A program made the position numbers and the translations under genes. Below are positions 49,901 through 63,076 of a stretch of 64,000 nt of DNA, one piece after another; the stretch's first letter is position 1, and every line of letters begins with the position of its first letter. This DNA is from Spirodela intermedia (taxonomy: Eukaryota; Streptophyta; Magnoliopsida; Alismatales; Araceae), in contig LR746269.1 in assembly GCA_902729315.2 (NCBI GenBank), positions 7,972,231 through 8,036,230 of the forward strand. The letters are read 5' to 3'. The notes beneath the pieces are model-generated. The model was not told the origin of the DNA. It saw only the letters and a program-made list of their open reading frames with translations, and made no database searches.

Positions 49901-52900
49901 AACATATATTTTGAAGGGTAAAATTTTCTAAAATTTCAGAAAGTGCTTGGTCTAATTTTTTTAAAACATAGATTTTGAAGGACAATTTTTGATTATTGTC
50001 CTGCATGCTTTAGACTAATTCTCACTTTCACTGACAACTGGATTGCAGTACCTGATTTCTCCCTAGGCTAGACCTCTGGAGGTTATGTACGTAGTTAGTC
50101 TGTCTTTAATTATGGATTAGCTGTATATATCAGATATGGATTAAACCACACTTCTTTTTGTATTGAAATTATGTGGTAGTATCACTTTTCGTTTTTGACT
50201 ATACACTGAGAGTTGTGATAAGCACTTAAATGAACTTAAGACCAACTCACATGCCTAAGTGTCACCATTTACTAATGGTAATCGTGAACAATCTGAGAAG
50301 GCATGAGAATGACGTTGGATTCATCACTTACTCTATCTATGACCCTCACTTTTGCTTACGTGTATTTGATTGAGTCATCTCTTTTACTATCTGTTTCACC
50401 TTGAATTTGTCCTTAATGCAAACTCAGATTTGTACTTCGTAAAAGTGATGGGCATAGAGTTATCCTGTACTATCACTGTGATATGTGGTCACCACGAAAT
50501 CCGAAGTATTGCTAGATGAGAAGAAACTGAATATCAAGAATTATTGTGAATGTTTATCATGCTATTGGACCTTTAAAATTTTATGAGAGCCAATAGTCAA
50601 GTTTCTATATTTATCGTGATGACAATCTACACTATCCTCTGGCTCGCTTTTTGTGATGTAAAGGTGCTAGCTTTTCTTTCAATTAATCATTTGGTGGTCA
50701 TTTTGGATCATTTTTCACTTCAACATTATTGTTTCAGTTTGACGGCATTGGCCATTTTATGTTGGAATCGTTTCCGTTGTTCATCATTTATTTTGTTTCT
50801 TGACATTTTATTGTTTTTCAGAGAATATGCACTCACCTAAATAATTTCTTATGCATGACAACATTGCCAGCCATTTACTCTATAGTTGATGGAAATGCCA
50901 ATCATTTCAGAAAGCTTGTGTGGTCTCAGGGATAAAATCAGGTGTGGTGCTTGAATAGTGAAACCAGAGCCTGTGGAGAAAAGTATTCTCTTATTCAAAA
51001 GGGATACCAAAAAATTACATTTCAAAGAGAGTGGGGTCTGTTATTTATAGAAGACCCTGGAAGGTTCTAGACATTGTCACATGACTCGGAATATACTAGA
51101 CACATCTCGTCAGCACCCTCCCTTAAGTTGGCGAATGAATGTTATCTATTCTCAACTTGGGAATAATCTTTTGTAGTTGAGTGCCTGAGATGCTTTTAGT
51201 AAGCATATCCAGTAGTTGATTGTGTGTCGAGATGTATGACATACAAATCAGATTTGCCTTCAACTTTTCTATGATGAAATGATGACCAACTTTCACATGT
51301 TTGCTATGATCGTGTTGTACCAAATTTTGTACAATATTAATTGCTGACTTATTTTCATAATAGTGCTTCATAGGATTAGTAAGAGAGATTTTTAGCTCAT
51401 CAAGTAAATTTTTCATCCAAAGTAACTCGCATACATCTTGGGCAAATGCCCTGAATTTAGCTTCAGCACTTGAACAAGCAGCCACCTTCTGTTTTTTACT
51501 TCTCTGTGTAACAATGTTGCGTCCAATAAATATGAGATGTCCAGAAATTGATCTTTGATCAATCATTGACCTTGTGTAGTCAACGTTCGTAAACATTTCA
51601 ATTTCTACCTTCCCACTTCATTTGAAGAGGACTTCTCTACCAGATGTGTCATTCAAGTAATGTAATACTTGATAAGCTGCATGTAGATAAGATTCTTTTG
51701 GCTGATGCATGAATTGACTTAATATACCTACTGCATATGAGATATCTGGTTGAGTGTGTGTCATAGAAAGTAATTGACCAATGAAACGTTGATACGTCTG
51801 ATGGTCAACAGAAGTTTCTTCCTCTACTAAGCATAATTTATGATTAGGATCAATAGGTGTATTAGCTAGTCAACACACAGATTTCACTGTATCCTTCAAC
51901 AAATCTGTTAGGTACTTACATTGAGAGATAAAAATACCTCTAAAATAGGGAGCCACTTTGATCTCCAAAAAATATTTGAGCTGTCCCAATGTTTTGATGT
52001 CAAGTTCCCTGGCCAAACTATGGCTCAGGTTATGTATTTCCATTCCATCATTTCCTGTGATGATGATATCATCAACATAAACCAAATATAATCGTAACTT
52101 CCCTTGAAGAAAAGTAGTTAAAAAATAAGGTATGGTCACTATTACATTGGTAACAATTTATTTTTTCATTACCTTTGTAAATCGTCCAAACCAAACTCGA
52201 GGTGACTATTTGAGTCCATAGAAATACCTCTTTAGTTTACAAACAATATTTGATGAACTTCCTCAACAAGACCATTATGTGGGAAACCATTTTTAACATC
52301 ATACTGCTGTATGTCTTAGTTGAAACTTGTTGCTAAAGATAACAAAAATCTGATTATATTCATTTTTGCCACATGTGCAAAGGTTTCTTGATAATTGATT
52401 CCATAAACTTGTGTAATATCCTTTAGCAACCAGCCTAGCTTTATATCTCTCAATTGAGTCATCTGATTTATTCTTCACAGCATACATCCATTTACAATCC
52501 TCTACCTTCTTGCCCTTTGGTAATTTCACTAGATCCTAGGTTTGATTTTTTCCTTGGGCTCTCAATTCACCATCTAGAGCACGTTCCCACTCCGTCGTAG
52601 ATAGAGTTTTTGAGGTATTTTTTGGAATGGTAGTGCTGTCTAAGGAGACAAGGAAGGACCGATAGGGTGGAGAGAGTCTTTGGTAGGATAAAAAAATTGA
52701 CTGATGGGTATAAAGCTCTCTTTGTGCATTCTTGCGGGGGCTTTTCTCAAGGCAATGGGAAGTGCCCTGATCATTTGGAATGTCCTAATCATCTGATGGC
52801 ATAGGGATGGAGTTTTGGATATTCTCTAAGGCCGAATAAGAGGTATAAATTTGTGTAGAGACTTAAAGTTCTCCTCTCCTAGTGTAGACTTTGCCAAATC

Positions 52901-55900
52901 TTAGATTTTCGGGAAGTAGATCTCGAATAGAATCAGTTTTTTCAGGGACTGAGTGGGAACAAAAAATTACCAAAAGATGAAGGAGCTGAACTATCTACAT
53001 GATGATCTATATAATATATAAAATATAAAGTTTGAGCATTGGATGAAGTTTTTAGAAAGTTAGGTTTTGATTCATGAAATGTAATATCCATTAATGTAAA
53101 AAAATTGAGTAAGAGGATGGTAACATTTGTATCCTGTATGATTATGAGAATATCCAAGGAATATGCATTTGAGTGATCGTGCCTCTAATTTGCCCTAAGT
53201 GTGATTGTGATGATGAACAAAGGAAACACAACCAAATATCCAAGCGTCTAATATAGTTTTAATTTGATTATTTGAAAAGTGTATTGCCAATGAGTTTAAA
53301 GGACTCTAGAAGTCAGGTTCAAGTAGGCAATCGGTTGGTAAGATATGTGGTTATTAAGATAGCCTCATCCTAGAAACGTTTTGGCACAGTACTCTGGAAT
53401 AAAATCGATTGAGTTACTTATAAAAGATGTCGATTTTTCTTCTCAGCTAAGCCATTTTCTTGTGGAGCATATACATAAGAGGATTTATGTATTATATCTT
53501 CTGATTGGAAATAAGAATTCAGATTTGGCCAAAGTATTCTTTAGCATTATCGGATCTGAATTTCTTTATACAGGTGTCAAACTGATTTTTAATCATAGTG
53601 GCATAAAAATATTAACTTCTTATAGATATCAAACTTTTGCTTTAGAAGAAACACCCACATACACCCTATATAGTCATTGATAAAGGTGACAAGTCACTTA
53701 TGTCTTCGAATATCATTAATGGGACATGGTCTTCAAATGTCATTGTGAATAAGGAAGAAAGAAGTTCACAAACATCCTTTCTCCTTGCAGTTGAAAGGAA
53801 GCATGGGTGTGTTTTAAAAATTCACACAGATCACATTTAAGTGTCTCGAAAGACGTTTTGAAACAAATTAGGTGAAAGAATTTTTAAAGTGCTAAAAAAG
53901 GGATGGCCTATTTTTCGGTGGAGTAATTGTATTTTTAGGAAGTTCTTTTGAGGCTCTAAGTTTTGATTTGCTTTCATCAGAAATGTTTGGCTAAGTCCTT
54001 CTAGGAAATACAGTTCTCCATGTTCTCTAGCAACTATAATCTTCCAGCATTGTATCTTGTCAAGTATCACACAAATATCCTCATCAAAAAATACGCAGTA
54101 AGGCAAATTATTCACAAGTTTTTTTTACATATATGAGATTGGTAAATAATTTTGAGACATGTGGTACGTCAGTAAGGATTCCAAAGAGCTCAAGTTTGAG
54201 GTATCCTATATCAACAACTATTAGAGGGGAAGCATCAACAGTTGTGGAAGAAGGATCTCTCACAGAGGAGGAAAAAAGATATCCTACATTCAACATCGCA
54301 AGAACACAGCCGGAATCGTTAGGTCTGGTATTCTGTCCACAATATTCAACTGAAATTCATGAAGCTAAGCCATGACTCGCTTGTTTAGACATTGGTGGGG
54401 TCCATTCAAGGCACATAATGGGCTTAGCCAATTAGCCAAGTTCTAGCCAAGTAAACCTGGCTAGCGCAGATAAGAAAGTGCAGATATAATGTTGAGGTTC
54501 ACATATTATGAATAGGGAAGGCCGGGCCTCAATGTGTGGTTCCCTGAAGGGTTTACTTGGGTCCCTAGAGTCATGATTTACTTGATTAATGTAATTGATA
54601 GAACATTTAGTCATCATATTTTAATGCTGATGATTCGAGTTTAGTCCGTGTAATTCAATAGAAAATTGCTATTTTGATTACAATAGTTAGACTTCTAATG
54701 GAGAGTTTGTTTGGGAGCAAAGGTCCTGGTTTCAACCCCAATCAGAATTGGCGGTGTGCTTTAACCCAGCCCTAGTCTTCTTGTAACCATTCAATTTTCC
54801 ACTTGCCCTATGTGAGTTCTTGCTTTGCTCAGTTTTTGTAATTTAGGCCCTGTACATATTCACCAATCCTTTTTCTTGTTCTTATTTTGAAGTATCAGCG
54901 ATTTGCAAATGATTTGGGAGTAGAAAGTTGTGTGGGATGGAAAATGCAGTATATGCTGATTTCTGGTTAGATTTTCTCTAGTGCAAAACTGCTGTTGATG
55001 TGTGCTTCCCAGCAAACCTGAGTTTGTCCCACCATTACGTGCCTACATCTGTTTGGCCTTTCCATTGGCTGCCAATGGGGTTCAATGATGGTTTTTTAGG
55101 CTGCCTGTAAAATTGAGATTCTCTTAGGTACACATATTGAAAAGTTAAAAAATTTTGTCTCTCTTATTGCAGTTGTTTCACAACCGAAATTCTCGAAGGT
55201 TTTGATGTACAAAGGACCTCCGGCATCACAGACACTATAAAAAAATATGGTTATCTTACACAGTCAATAAATCATTGTTACAAGGAGCAATTTTCCATTA
55301 TTCAAAATGATAGTGTGAAGCTGTGCCCCACCTTCAAAGCATTCGTTAAGAAGTGCCAAGATCTTGAGAAACTGTGTGTCACGGATGTCTTTGCCCTCCA
55401 GCTCATGCAGGTCAGCAGATTAGTGTAAATCACCAGAAATCTACTCTATTTTTTCTCAATTCCCATTTTTCCTAAACCCTGGTGCAGAGCTTCATTTCAA
55501 TGAATGAATACTTGTCTCCTTGGGTTTCTGGAGTTTTATTACTTGGTGAAAATCATTTCTGTGAATGTATTGAGAAAAGATTGAAACTGTTAGCATATAA
55601 TATCTCCATTGGTCTCATGCATGAGACTTTGTGTGAATTTGGCTGATTCTACAGGTCCCACAAGTTACAGAGGAGATTGCTCTGGCTGTTGTAAAAATGT
55701 ATCCGACGCTTTACTCTCTGGCTCATGCTTATTCTGCTCTTGTAAGTAACCTGCCTTGATGGTGTTGATGACCTTCTGGTTTATGGTTAAATACTTCAAG
55801 ACACTTAATTTCCCATCTGTTTTTCCCATGATTCCAATTAATTATTTGAATTGTAGGCTAAGTGAGATGTAAAATTTATTGAATTCTGACTACGCCAATT

Positions 55901-56081
55901 AGTTTGAATTAGTCTCATTAGGATTATGAGAGCCTTTTGGATGGCGCCTGTTGAAACTCAAATGTTTCTGGTTTTGAAGGGGTGTAATGTTCGAGCCCAA
56001 GAGGAGATGCTGAAGACCAAGGGAAATCTGATCAGCACAGCTGCCAGCAGAAACATATTTAAATTCGTTTGGGGTGGTTGA
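37986..56081 (+). CDS. MUS81: Crossover junction endonuclease MUS81, 15 exons, frameshift in exon 13
   Basis: Exons: 37986-38179, 38294-38382, 38543-38621, 38705-38791, 38885-39025, 40485-40725, 42291-42369, 42531-42589, 42706-42848, 44099-44156, 47389-47547, 49059-49138, 55174-55410, 55655-55741, 55980-56081. MUS81 with its EME1 partner cuts branched DNA in nuclear recombination and fork repair. The N-terminal helix-hairpin-helix region ends KGVGKWILRLMKGAF. A winged-helix-like part follows (SSAKEWYTGWSCMKTLVNRG). The XPF-type nuclease has Asp365/Asp366 (LLLDDREN) and ERKRIDDL at 419. The C-terminal tandem HhH lies in exons 13-15. In exon 13 the frame before about 55199 (CFTTEILEG) and the frame from 55201 (FDVQRTSGITDT) differ by one base, as if one T were missing. 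As printed, translation stops at about residue 491, losing the HhH part; with the family frame throughout, the length would be about 611 aa. Exons 14-15 remain open. Alternatively this is a sequencing error in a short T run. Confidence 0.93.
50931..51115 (-). mobile_element. 3' LTR of copia element C (limits approximate)
   Basis: On the minus strand the polyprotein stop (ACT TAA at about 51125) is followed by a purine tract GGGAGGG and then TGCTGACGAG, taken as the LTR start at 51115. A TATA box (CTATAAATAA, plus coordinates 51041-51050) lies 65 bases inside, as in short copia LTRs. The far end near 50931-50945 (ending about ...CACCACA) is a guess, since no 5' LTR was found for comparison. 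Confidence 0.6.
51123..54385 (-). mobile_element. Ty1/copia element C, 5'-truncated, antisense in MUS81 intron 12
   Basis: Reading down the minus strand: pre-integrase (VDIGYLKLELFGIL, 54296-54108; then CVFFDEDICVI at about 54090); integrase (SSYVYAPQENGLAEKKNRHL, about 53480-53410); RT start (KLPKGKKVEDCKWMYAVKNK, about 52529); RT with YVDDIIITGND (52139-51870); RNase H in an unbroken 157-codon frame (51596-51123) with DYTRSMIDQRSISGH, ACSSAEAKFRAF, ELLWMKNLLDEL and final IDNIHSPT. Gag, most of the protease and the 5' LTR are not visible. Stops and shifts between blocks show it cannot encode a whole polyprotein, but it is better preserved than remnants A and B. Confidence 0.85.
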
Positions 56082-57823
56082 TACGTCTCTTCTGGTATTT
56101 CTATTTGCTTAATGTTATTTTCACCCGAGCCTGCCAAGGTTTCCTTCCATCTTAGGGGACGAGGAAGACCTATGGTCACTGGCTTAGTGGCCATATCGGC
56201 ATGTGAATACTATCTTCATTCACTCTCCAATAAGATGGTTTCTGGCAGAAAACCTGCTCTCCCTTTCTTGGCAACATTCTCAACATACACTTATCGTTTC
56301 CCTTTCTTCATGAGAATTCAACCTAACACCTCAATACCTGAAGGCTCCACTCCTACCCCTTTTTTGTGGGCTTTCTCTGCCGTGTGTGATCTGTCCATAG
56401 CCTCTGCAAACATATGTTATACTGCCCTTTATTTTAAAAATCTTATGTGAGCGAATTTATTGAATCATATGATATTCAGCAAGTCAAATAGCCTTCAATT
56501 CCAAAATGGCACACTAGAATTGTGTTGATTTCTCACAACTGCTATTATGTTGATGTCTCAAATTTGATGAAGCTGATTGATACAAAATAGTTACTTTTCT
56601 GAAATTCTTACAGAGCTTATAAAATTCCATTGGTTCCGTAAAACCTTCCAAATTTTGTTGAAACTCATAAAATTGTGGTATAAACTTTTTAAGAAATTTC
56701 TTTCAGCTATATATATATATTTTTTTTTATGAACATAGTGAACATAAATAAACATTGGTAAATTAAATGAGCTTTTTAAAGAACACTTTAAGTGAACTAT
56801 TTTGTCAAATGCCATGAACTTAATGATCTTGGTAAGATCGCAGGAACTTGATTGTAACCCTTGGTAATTGGAAAAAAGATTTCTGCAAAGTATAAACTTT
56901 GTAACTAAACAAAAAGTTCAATTAGAGCAGCAAAGTGAAATTCTTTCAGGTGATGCATACTTAGCTAAGTTATGCAAACCTAATATGAGCTTGCGGTGAT
57001 GTATCCAAATTGCACAATTTTTGTCATCTGACAGTAATTTCATTCATGCCACTAGTCTCGTAGGAATTGTATGAAACTAATGAATTCAACCAAAACTTGT
57101 AAGAACTCAACCAAAACTTATATAACTCTAAGAGACTAATTAATCACAAATAATTTGGAATCACTTAATCAAGTTAGATGATGGTGCTACAAAAATAGTT
57201 AAATCACGCATCACACAATCAGTGAATTCTCTTTAGTTAAGGTAAAATATGAATAAATTAAATGATGCTTGGAATATTTATTTTAAACTTGAAAATATTT
57301 TATCTAGTTTTGAGCTAGTGTCAAAATGAAAATATTTGTGTTATCTAGTTTTGACAGATGCTCTGGTTATCTAGATGCTTGTAATAGTTTTGATCTCAAT
57401 AATTAATTAAAAAAATAAAATGAAAATTATCTCTAAAATAAGTTTCAATGCACCAACTTAAAATGAATGTGTAAATTATTAGATCTAGTTTCTTTGTTAT
57501 GAAATATGTTTTTAAGGTGTCATATGAAAAAAAATGATGTCAAGAAACATGTGTAAGGATAAATAAAATGGTAACAAAAGGACAAGTTTTAAAATAAAAA
57601 TTAAAAGAGGGATAAAATGTATTTATCCATAAAAAATTGAAAAAGTAGCAAATAGTTTGTTAGCACACAATGGATGTCTTTATCAATTTGAAGAGTGAGA
57701 AAGAAATTCAACTCATATGTTGACTTAGGAAAGTTAGGCCAAATCTTAGAAAGGAGAAAAAGTAGATTTTCATTGAAAAATCTAACATGTTAGCATGATA
57801 TAGGATTTGACCTATGATGAAAA

Positions 57824-57869
57824 GTCCCTGAAAAGAGTGATGTATCGTCCCTGAAAAGAGTGATGTATC
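57824..57869. repeat. Tandem duplication, 2 x 23 bp
   Basis: The unit beginning GTCCCTGAAAAG occurs twice in perfect succession in intergenic AT-rich DNA. Confidence 0.9.
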
Positions 57870-58038
57870 TTGACAAGTAAAAAATAAATTCTAGCTTAGA
57901 AAATCCAGACAAAAATATAGTCAAGTTGGCAATTTAATTATAAACTGTCTTTAGTGGGTTGACTCATGCATTGACCTAAAAAATGTTTGACTTGCTAAAT
58001 CTCAAATAATTCAATTCCATCCACCATTATTTTTAGCT

Positions 58039-58048
58039 CTATAAATAG
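58039..58048 (+). promoter_or_regulatory. Strong TATA box in LTR-like surroundings
   Basis: CTATAAATAG, the same core as in the LTR of element C (CTATAAATAA). It is followed by a CT-rich stretch and, at 58500-58620, several TTGAC/GTCGAC-type words. No coding frame follows. It may be the promoter of a solo or decayed LTR; this is inference from composition. Confidence 0.35.
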
Positions 58049-61000
58049 ACAATCGGAAGACATTAAATTGAGTAGCTTGATAGTCAATCATCTCTTTCTA
58101 CAAGTTTTGAAATCCTATGTTGAAGATCTACTCCTTGCTTTTGCTCCCCTTAGCTTCCTCAAACACCTAATTTGCCTACAATAGCAAAGAGGCAGAGTGA
58201 TTGTGCATTGAGATTAAAACATTTATTTTTTTGGATTTAATCTTCTATGTGAAATGGTTTATGAGAGTACTTGTTACAAGGGTAGGAAGGCAAGTCAATG
58301 CCTTAATGTCTAGTGTGAAGTGATAAACCCATAAATTATATCATATATGGAACTTTTGATCTTGTTAAGTTTTGTTTTGTCTTTAAAAAAGAGTAGTGAA
58401 AATCAAGGGTAAAGACTCTTGAGGAGTTGACAAAAGCCAAGGAAAAGTCAAATCATTCCAAAATCTTGGAGTTCTACATTTAAAGATCTTTGTGTCAATG
58501 GAATCAAGTCACTTAGTGTGTCAACCCAAGACCTTATGTGTCTTGACCTTAGTTGATATGTGTTGAACCAACCCTTTTTTGTGTCGACTCATAAAATATT
58601 GTGTTGACCCATTATATTCATAGCTCATAGAAATAATTGAAAGACATGTAAAAAACTAAAACTCAGTAGAAAACTAATCCAAACCTCTTAGTACATTATC
58701 TAGCCTACCATAGGACCCAAAAAAAATCTTGTGTATCTAAAACACACTAAGGTAATAAAGAAAACAATAGTTGACACATAATGCAATTCAAGAATTATAA
58801 CGATGAAGTAGTAATCATTATAGTAAGTTTAAATAATTTTAAAATTATTTTATTAATATCTAAAATGTTAAAAAAAATTATGTAATGAACAATTTGAGGC
58901 TTTGGATCAACAATGGATGTTCCAACTTGCATTTTTTGAGCTTGTGCAAAAGCCTTATGAAATGTGATATTAGGTGAACTTTAACACATTTTTACTACCA
59001 TACTGATAAGGAAAAGGGCTACAACTTGTCATAGTATGGAGACATATTACTATATATTCAAAGAGACTTTATTTAAACTCTACTATTTACCTATAAGGAT
59101 TTAAGTTCAATTGTCTTGTTGTTGAGTATCACTATATTTTATATCAATATCTAAATGAATCTTTGGCACTCTCAATGATTAATTTTGTGATCACTATTAT
59201 TTTTTTAGGATTAAACTATTAAGTCTTTTGAGTGTTAGCCATTGTCAAGGACCTTGATTTGCTAAATTTCGCAGTAGAATTTACTAGATAAAAGAGCTAG
59301 TGAAGTCATTTTACATGTCTTTTTAAATATTGTATTAACATAAGGAGTAGTGAAATCTAAAGATAATGAATGTATTCTCTATTAAACTGCTATAACTAGT
59401 TCTATTCGAAAAAAAATATTTTTTTATTTTTTTACTTATTTCATTAATATTTGCTTAAATTTATATGTGATATCTTATTGAAGGTCATTCTCTCTTATTG
59501 GAGTTCAATTTCATCCTTAAAGCTCTTTATAGGATGTTCATACTATAGTGATTTATGAACCACTATAAAGATATTCAAGCTTCATTTTGGGTTATTTAGC
59601 ACCCTCCTTAGACTAGCATGCCAATTTTTTAACTTGTCTTCAATTGAAAGATTTGGCTCATTTTCAGTATTTAAATTTATTTTTTTAGGATTTTACTTGG
59701 AACTAATAAAAAGGCTATATCTTATAAACCTTATATGGTGACTGAATGTTTATTTGAGTATTAGAGTCAACAAGAGAAAGGTGAATCGTATATTCTTAAA
59801 TTGTTCATTCCTAAATAAGGCTACATAGAATGTAAGACACAATAAATTTGATATTTGATAATTTATCATAATTAAGTCGTCATAATATTTTCCACTCTTT
59901 GGGTCTTCTCTTGGAAACCTTGATTATTAATAAGTTCCACATTTGTTTTTGAAGCATATCAATTATGTGTTTGCTCCCAATAGATATTTTTGAATAGTAA
60001 ACTTGTTCAACTTGATGACAAACAAAGTAGAAACTCCAATTAAATTCAAGACTTCAAACACACTCAAAGTGGTCATAGAAAGTTCCAAATAGCTATGTAG
60101 TTTGTATACTTGAAAATAGGGCTTAAATCCTTACGTTTTCATATGCTTGAGACTGATGAAAATTACTTAAAATTTCATTTTGATGTTATTTCAAACACAA
60201 CTCTATTTTTTATTTGATGGCACAAAACTATCGAAATTCACCTATTTTACTCCTTTTTGTAAGTCAAGAGGATGAATCATTTCAACTAGTTCAACAACAA
60301 AAGAAACTTATGCAATAAAATATCATGTCTTCTTTAATTTTTATGTGCACAAAGTAGTTTATCAAGAAATACCAATATAAATCATGATTTTCATAAACAG
60401 TGATCACTAATTTCTATAGTTCTATCAAAAATTTGTAGGATCCTTATCCAACCATTTTAGTAAATTAAATTAGTAGAAGACAATTTATTAAAAGTTATCA
60501 TGAGCATACTTTAAAAGTTACATAGTGTAATGAAAAGTACTGCCTTCTGACTTTTATTAGGTTTTTTATAATGAAATTATAATTAGAATGGAGTTAATAC
60601 TTCATTTTTGAGCTCCATAATTTTGAATACTTTGATATGAAAAACTTCCTTTACTTCACAATTTTAGTTCAACCAAGAAAACTTATGATAACATCATCAA
60701 AACTCAAAAAATTCCTTTGTATTTATTCATTTGTTTGGGCTTATCAAATATAATTTTAGATTATCTTTAACATTATTTGAACCAAAATATTAATGATTAA
60801 ACCTATTGAAACTTCAAGCTTAATGAATTTATAAAACACAGCTACGCATGAATATCAACATAGTAAAATATATTGAACTTGTATATAAAAACTTTGAAGG
60901 TCATGCAAAGTTGGTCAATATTAAATTTTCATAAAAAAAATCTTAATTGATTTCTCGAATGTATTAAAACTAAGTTAGTAAATCACTTGCACATGTTATT

Positions 61001-63076
61001 ATTACACAACTTGTATTAATATTTGTCTTTTATAACTCAAAATTTTGTTAAACAAAATCACATCCATTTTTTGTTCTAGTGTGAAATTCACACAACTTTC
61101 CTTCCATTTCCAAGGTTTGTGAAAAGTGATAAAAAATTTCATCAATTGGCCTTTTTTGTATTGGATAGAGGTAACTTAATTTGTTAAATTTGACTTTGTT
61201 GCAATGAGTTTCACGTATCTTAGAAAGTTAACTCTGATATGGACAACGTTCATAAAGATTCAATATAATTTTAAATATATTCATGATTTAAACTGTTCAC
61301 ATGAATGCTCATATCACTTTATTAAACTGACAAAGGTTCAAATATTATGGACTACGTCAATGAGTTTATCCATTTTGATTATATTTAAGAGGATTCATCT
61401 TATTTTTCCAAAGTTATGATGATGTTAGTTTTTAAGATTTCTTTTAAATTTCTACTAATTATGTAACAATAGAAAAAGTTCATTAATTTCATTAACTTGG
61501 CTAGATTCATGATAATTATTGACACAGGAGAGGAAACCGTAGAATCTATAATCCTCCCTAAGGAAGAAGAGAAGTACATGAGATTATATAGAAGAGAAGA
61601 AGAAAGAGAGATGACAAGAGAGAGATAGATAATGGGCCCTAGTGGGTTGAGAGTCTGATACTACTATCGAACAACATCTAATGAAAATGTTTTCAAATGA
61701 AGTTTCTAAGACTTTTGGCTCTTCAATCATATTTTTGTTTTGGCAGTTTCCTACATCTGATGAAAATTCTTTTTATTTTCACAGTCAAATAGATTTATTC
61801 AAATTGAATTAAATTTAATAAGCTAGTGCAATTTTATAATAACATCTTAGTTTAATTTGTTGATTTTCACTTGGTTCATTGATCTTCATATGTTTTTTTT
61901 AGGAGGATTTTCATAGGCTATTTTAAGTGGTTTGATTTTAGTAAATCTATACAAGTTCTCTTTAGTTCTCCATCTAGCTTCAAAAAGTCTCTAATTAGAT
62001 CGTGCTTTTTTATTTTGAGTGAATGTTTCATGAGTATTAGTACTCACTGCATGTCAATTTATCAAGCATGTTAATATGCATTTGAGGCCATTACGTTTGG
62101 TATACTACACTGATATATGCCTAAATGTACCTCATTGACTAAGTTCATAAAATCCTTGTGGTACATAAAATTTTTAAATGAGCATTAAATTCGTGAAGTG
62201 AGTGAATTCCCATGATTTTATTTGTTTTGGAGGCAGTTCATCATCATTAAGGAAGTTACTTTGATTAGAGACGAATGGGCCAAACATAGAATGGACCATA
62301 CCCAAAATGCTTGCATTGATAGGATTAATCATGGAATTTATGTAGTTTCGATTGGAAGGTGAAGACAATAGAATTGAAGCGGCTAAAACGGGATATAGGG
62401 TGGACTTGCAGGAATGTGAATGAAATGGACAAGGGAAGAGACATTTTATGAAGGGGTGGGGAGGTAGAGTAGCTGTACGGTTGAGCAAGCATTTTCCAAT
62501 CATAACATAAACTTTTTTACTTCATCTGAACCCATTTGAACCTTCAAGGGCAAGTCTTGATGAAAACATTAAAAAAATGTACACTCGGTAAGGTTCAAAA
62601 GTAGTTTCCAAGATCAAGTAGTTGCTATTGAAATGAGAAAAACCATCATACAACAGAGCAGGCCGCGATGAGCAAGGAGAGTTGTTATGGAAAAAAGATT
62701 GAGAGACGGGGACCATGGAAGGATTGAAAGTATTTGATCTTATGCTCTTCATAGTTGGACTTGATTGAGTAGGGAGTTATGTAGAATCATGTTATCCGCC
62801 GTAAGCTGATAATGGATTCCTAGACTGATCAAAATGGCCAAGAACCCACTACAGCCATAGGCAGAAGCTCCGGCCCAATAGGATTCGTGTTTTCACAGAG
62901 GTTCGAGCTTCAAAACATGCGCAGTTATCTTCCCAGCTCTCGTATTTTCCCTCCGCCCCGGAGGTGAAGCAAGCAGAGGAAGGACGGCTCCGTGCCTCCT
63001 CTACTTGCCCTCCTTCCTTGGCTTCAGGCATCCTCTTCAATAAAGTGAGCGGCTTGGCGCGTAGATAGAGCCTTCC

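Larger units (their letters stand above)
56082..63076. other. Long AT-rich intergenic DNA
   Basis: Seven kilobases without a recognisable gene. It contains the MUS81 3' UTR at the left, a short 2 x 23 bp duplication at 57824, a TATA-bearing LTR-like patch near 58.0-58.6 kb, and a purine-rich patch at 61560-61640. From about 62830 the DNA becomes GC-richer, as the SCY2 promoter and leader. Frames up to 112 codons show no domain. Confidence 0.45.
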
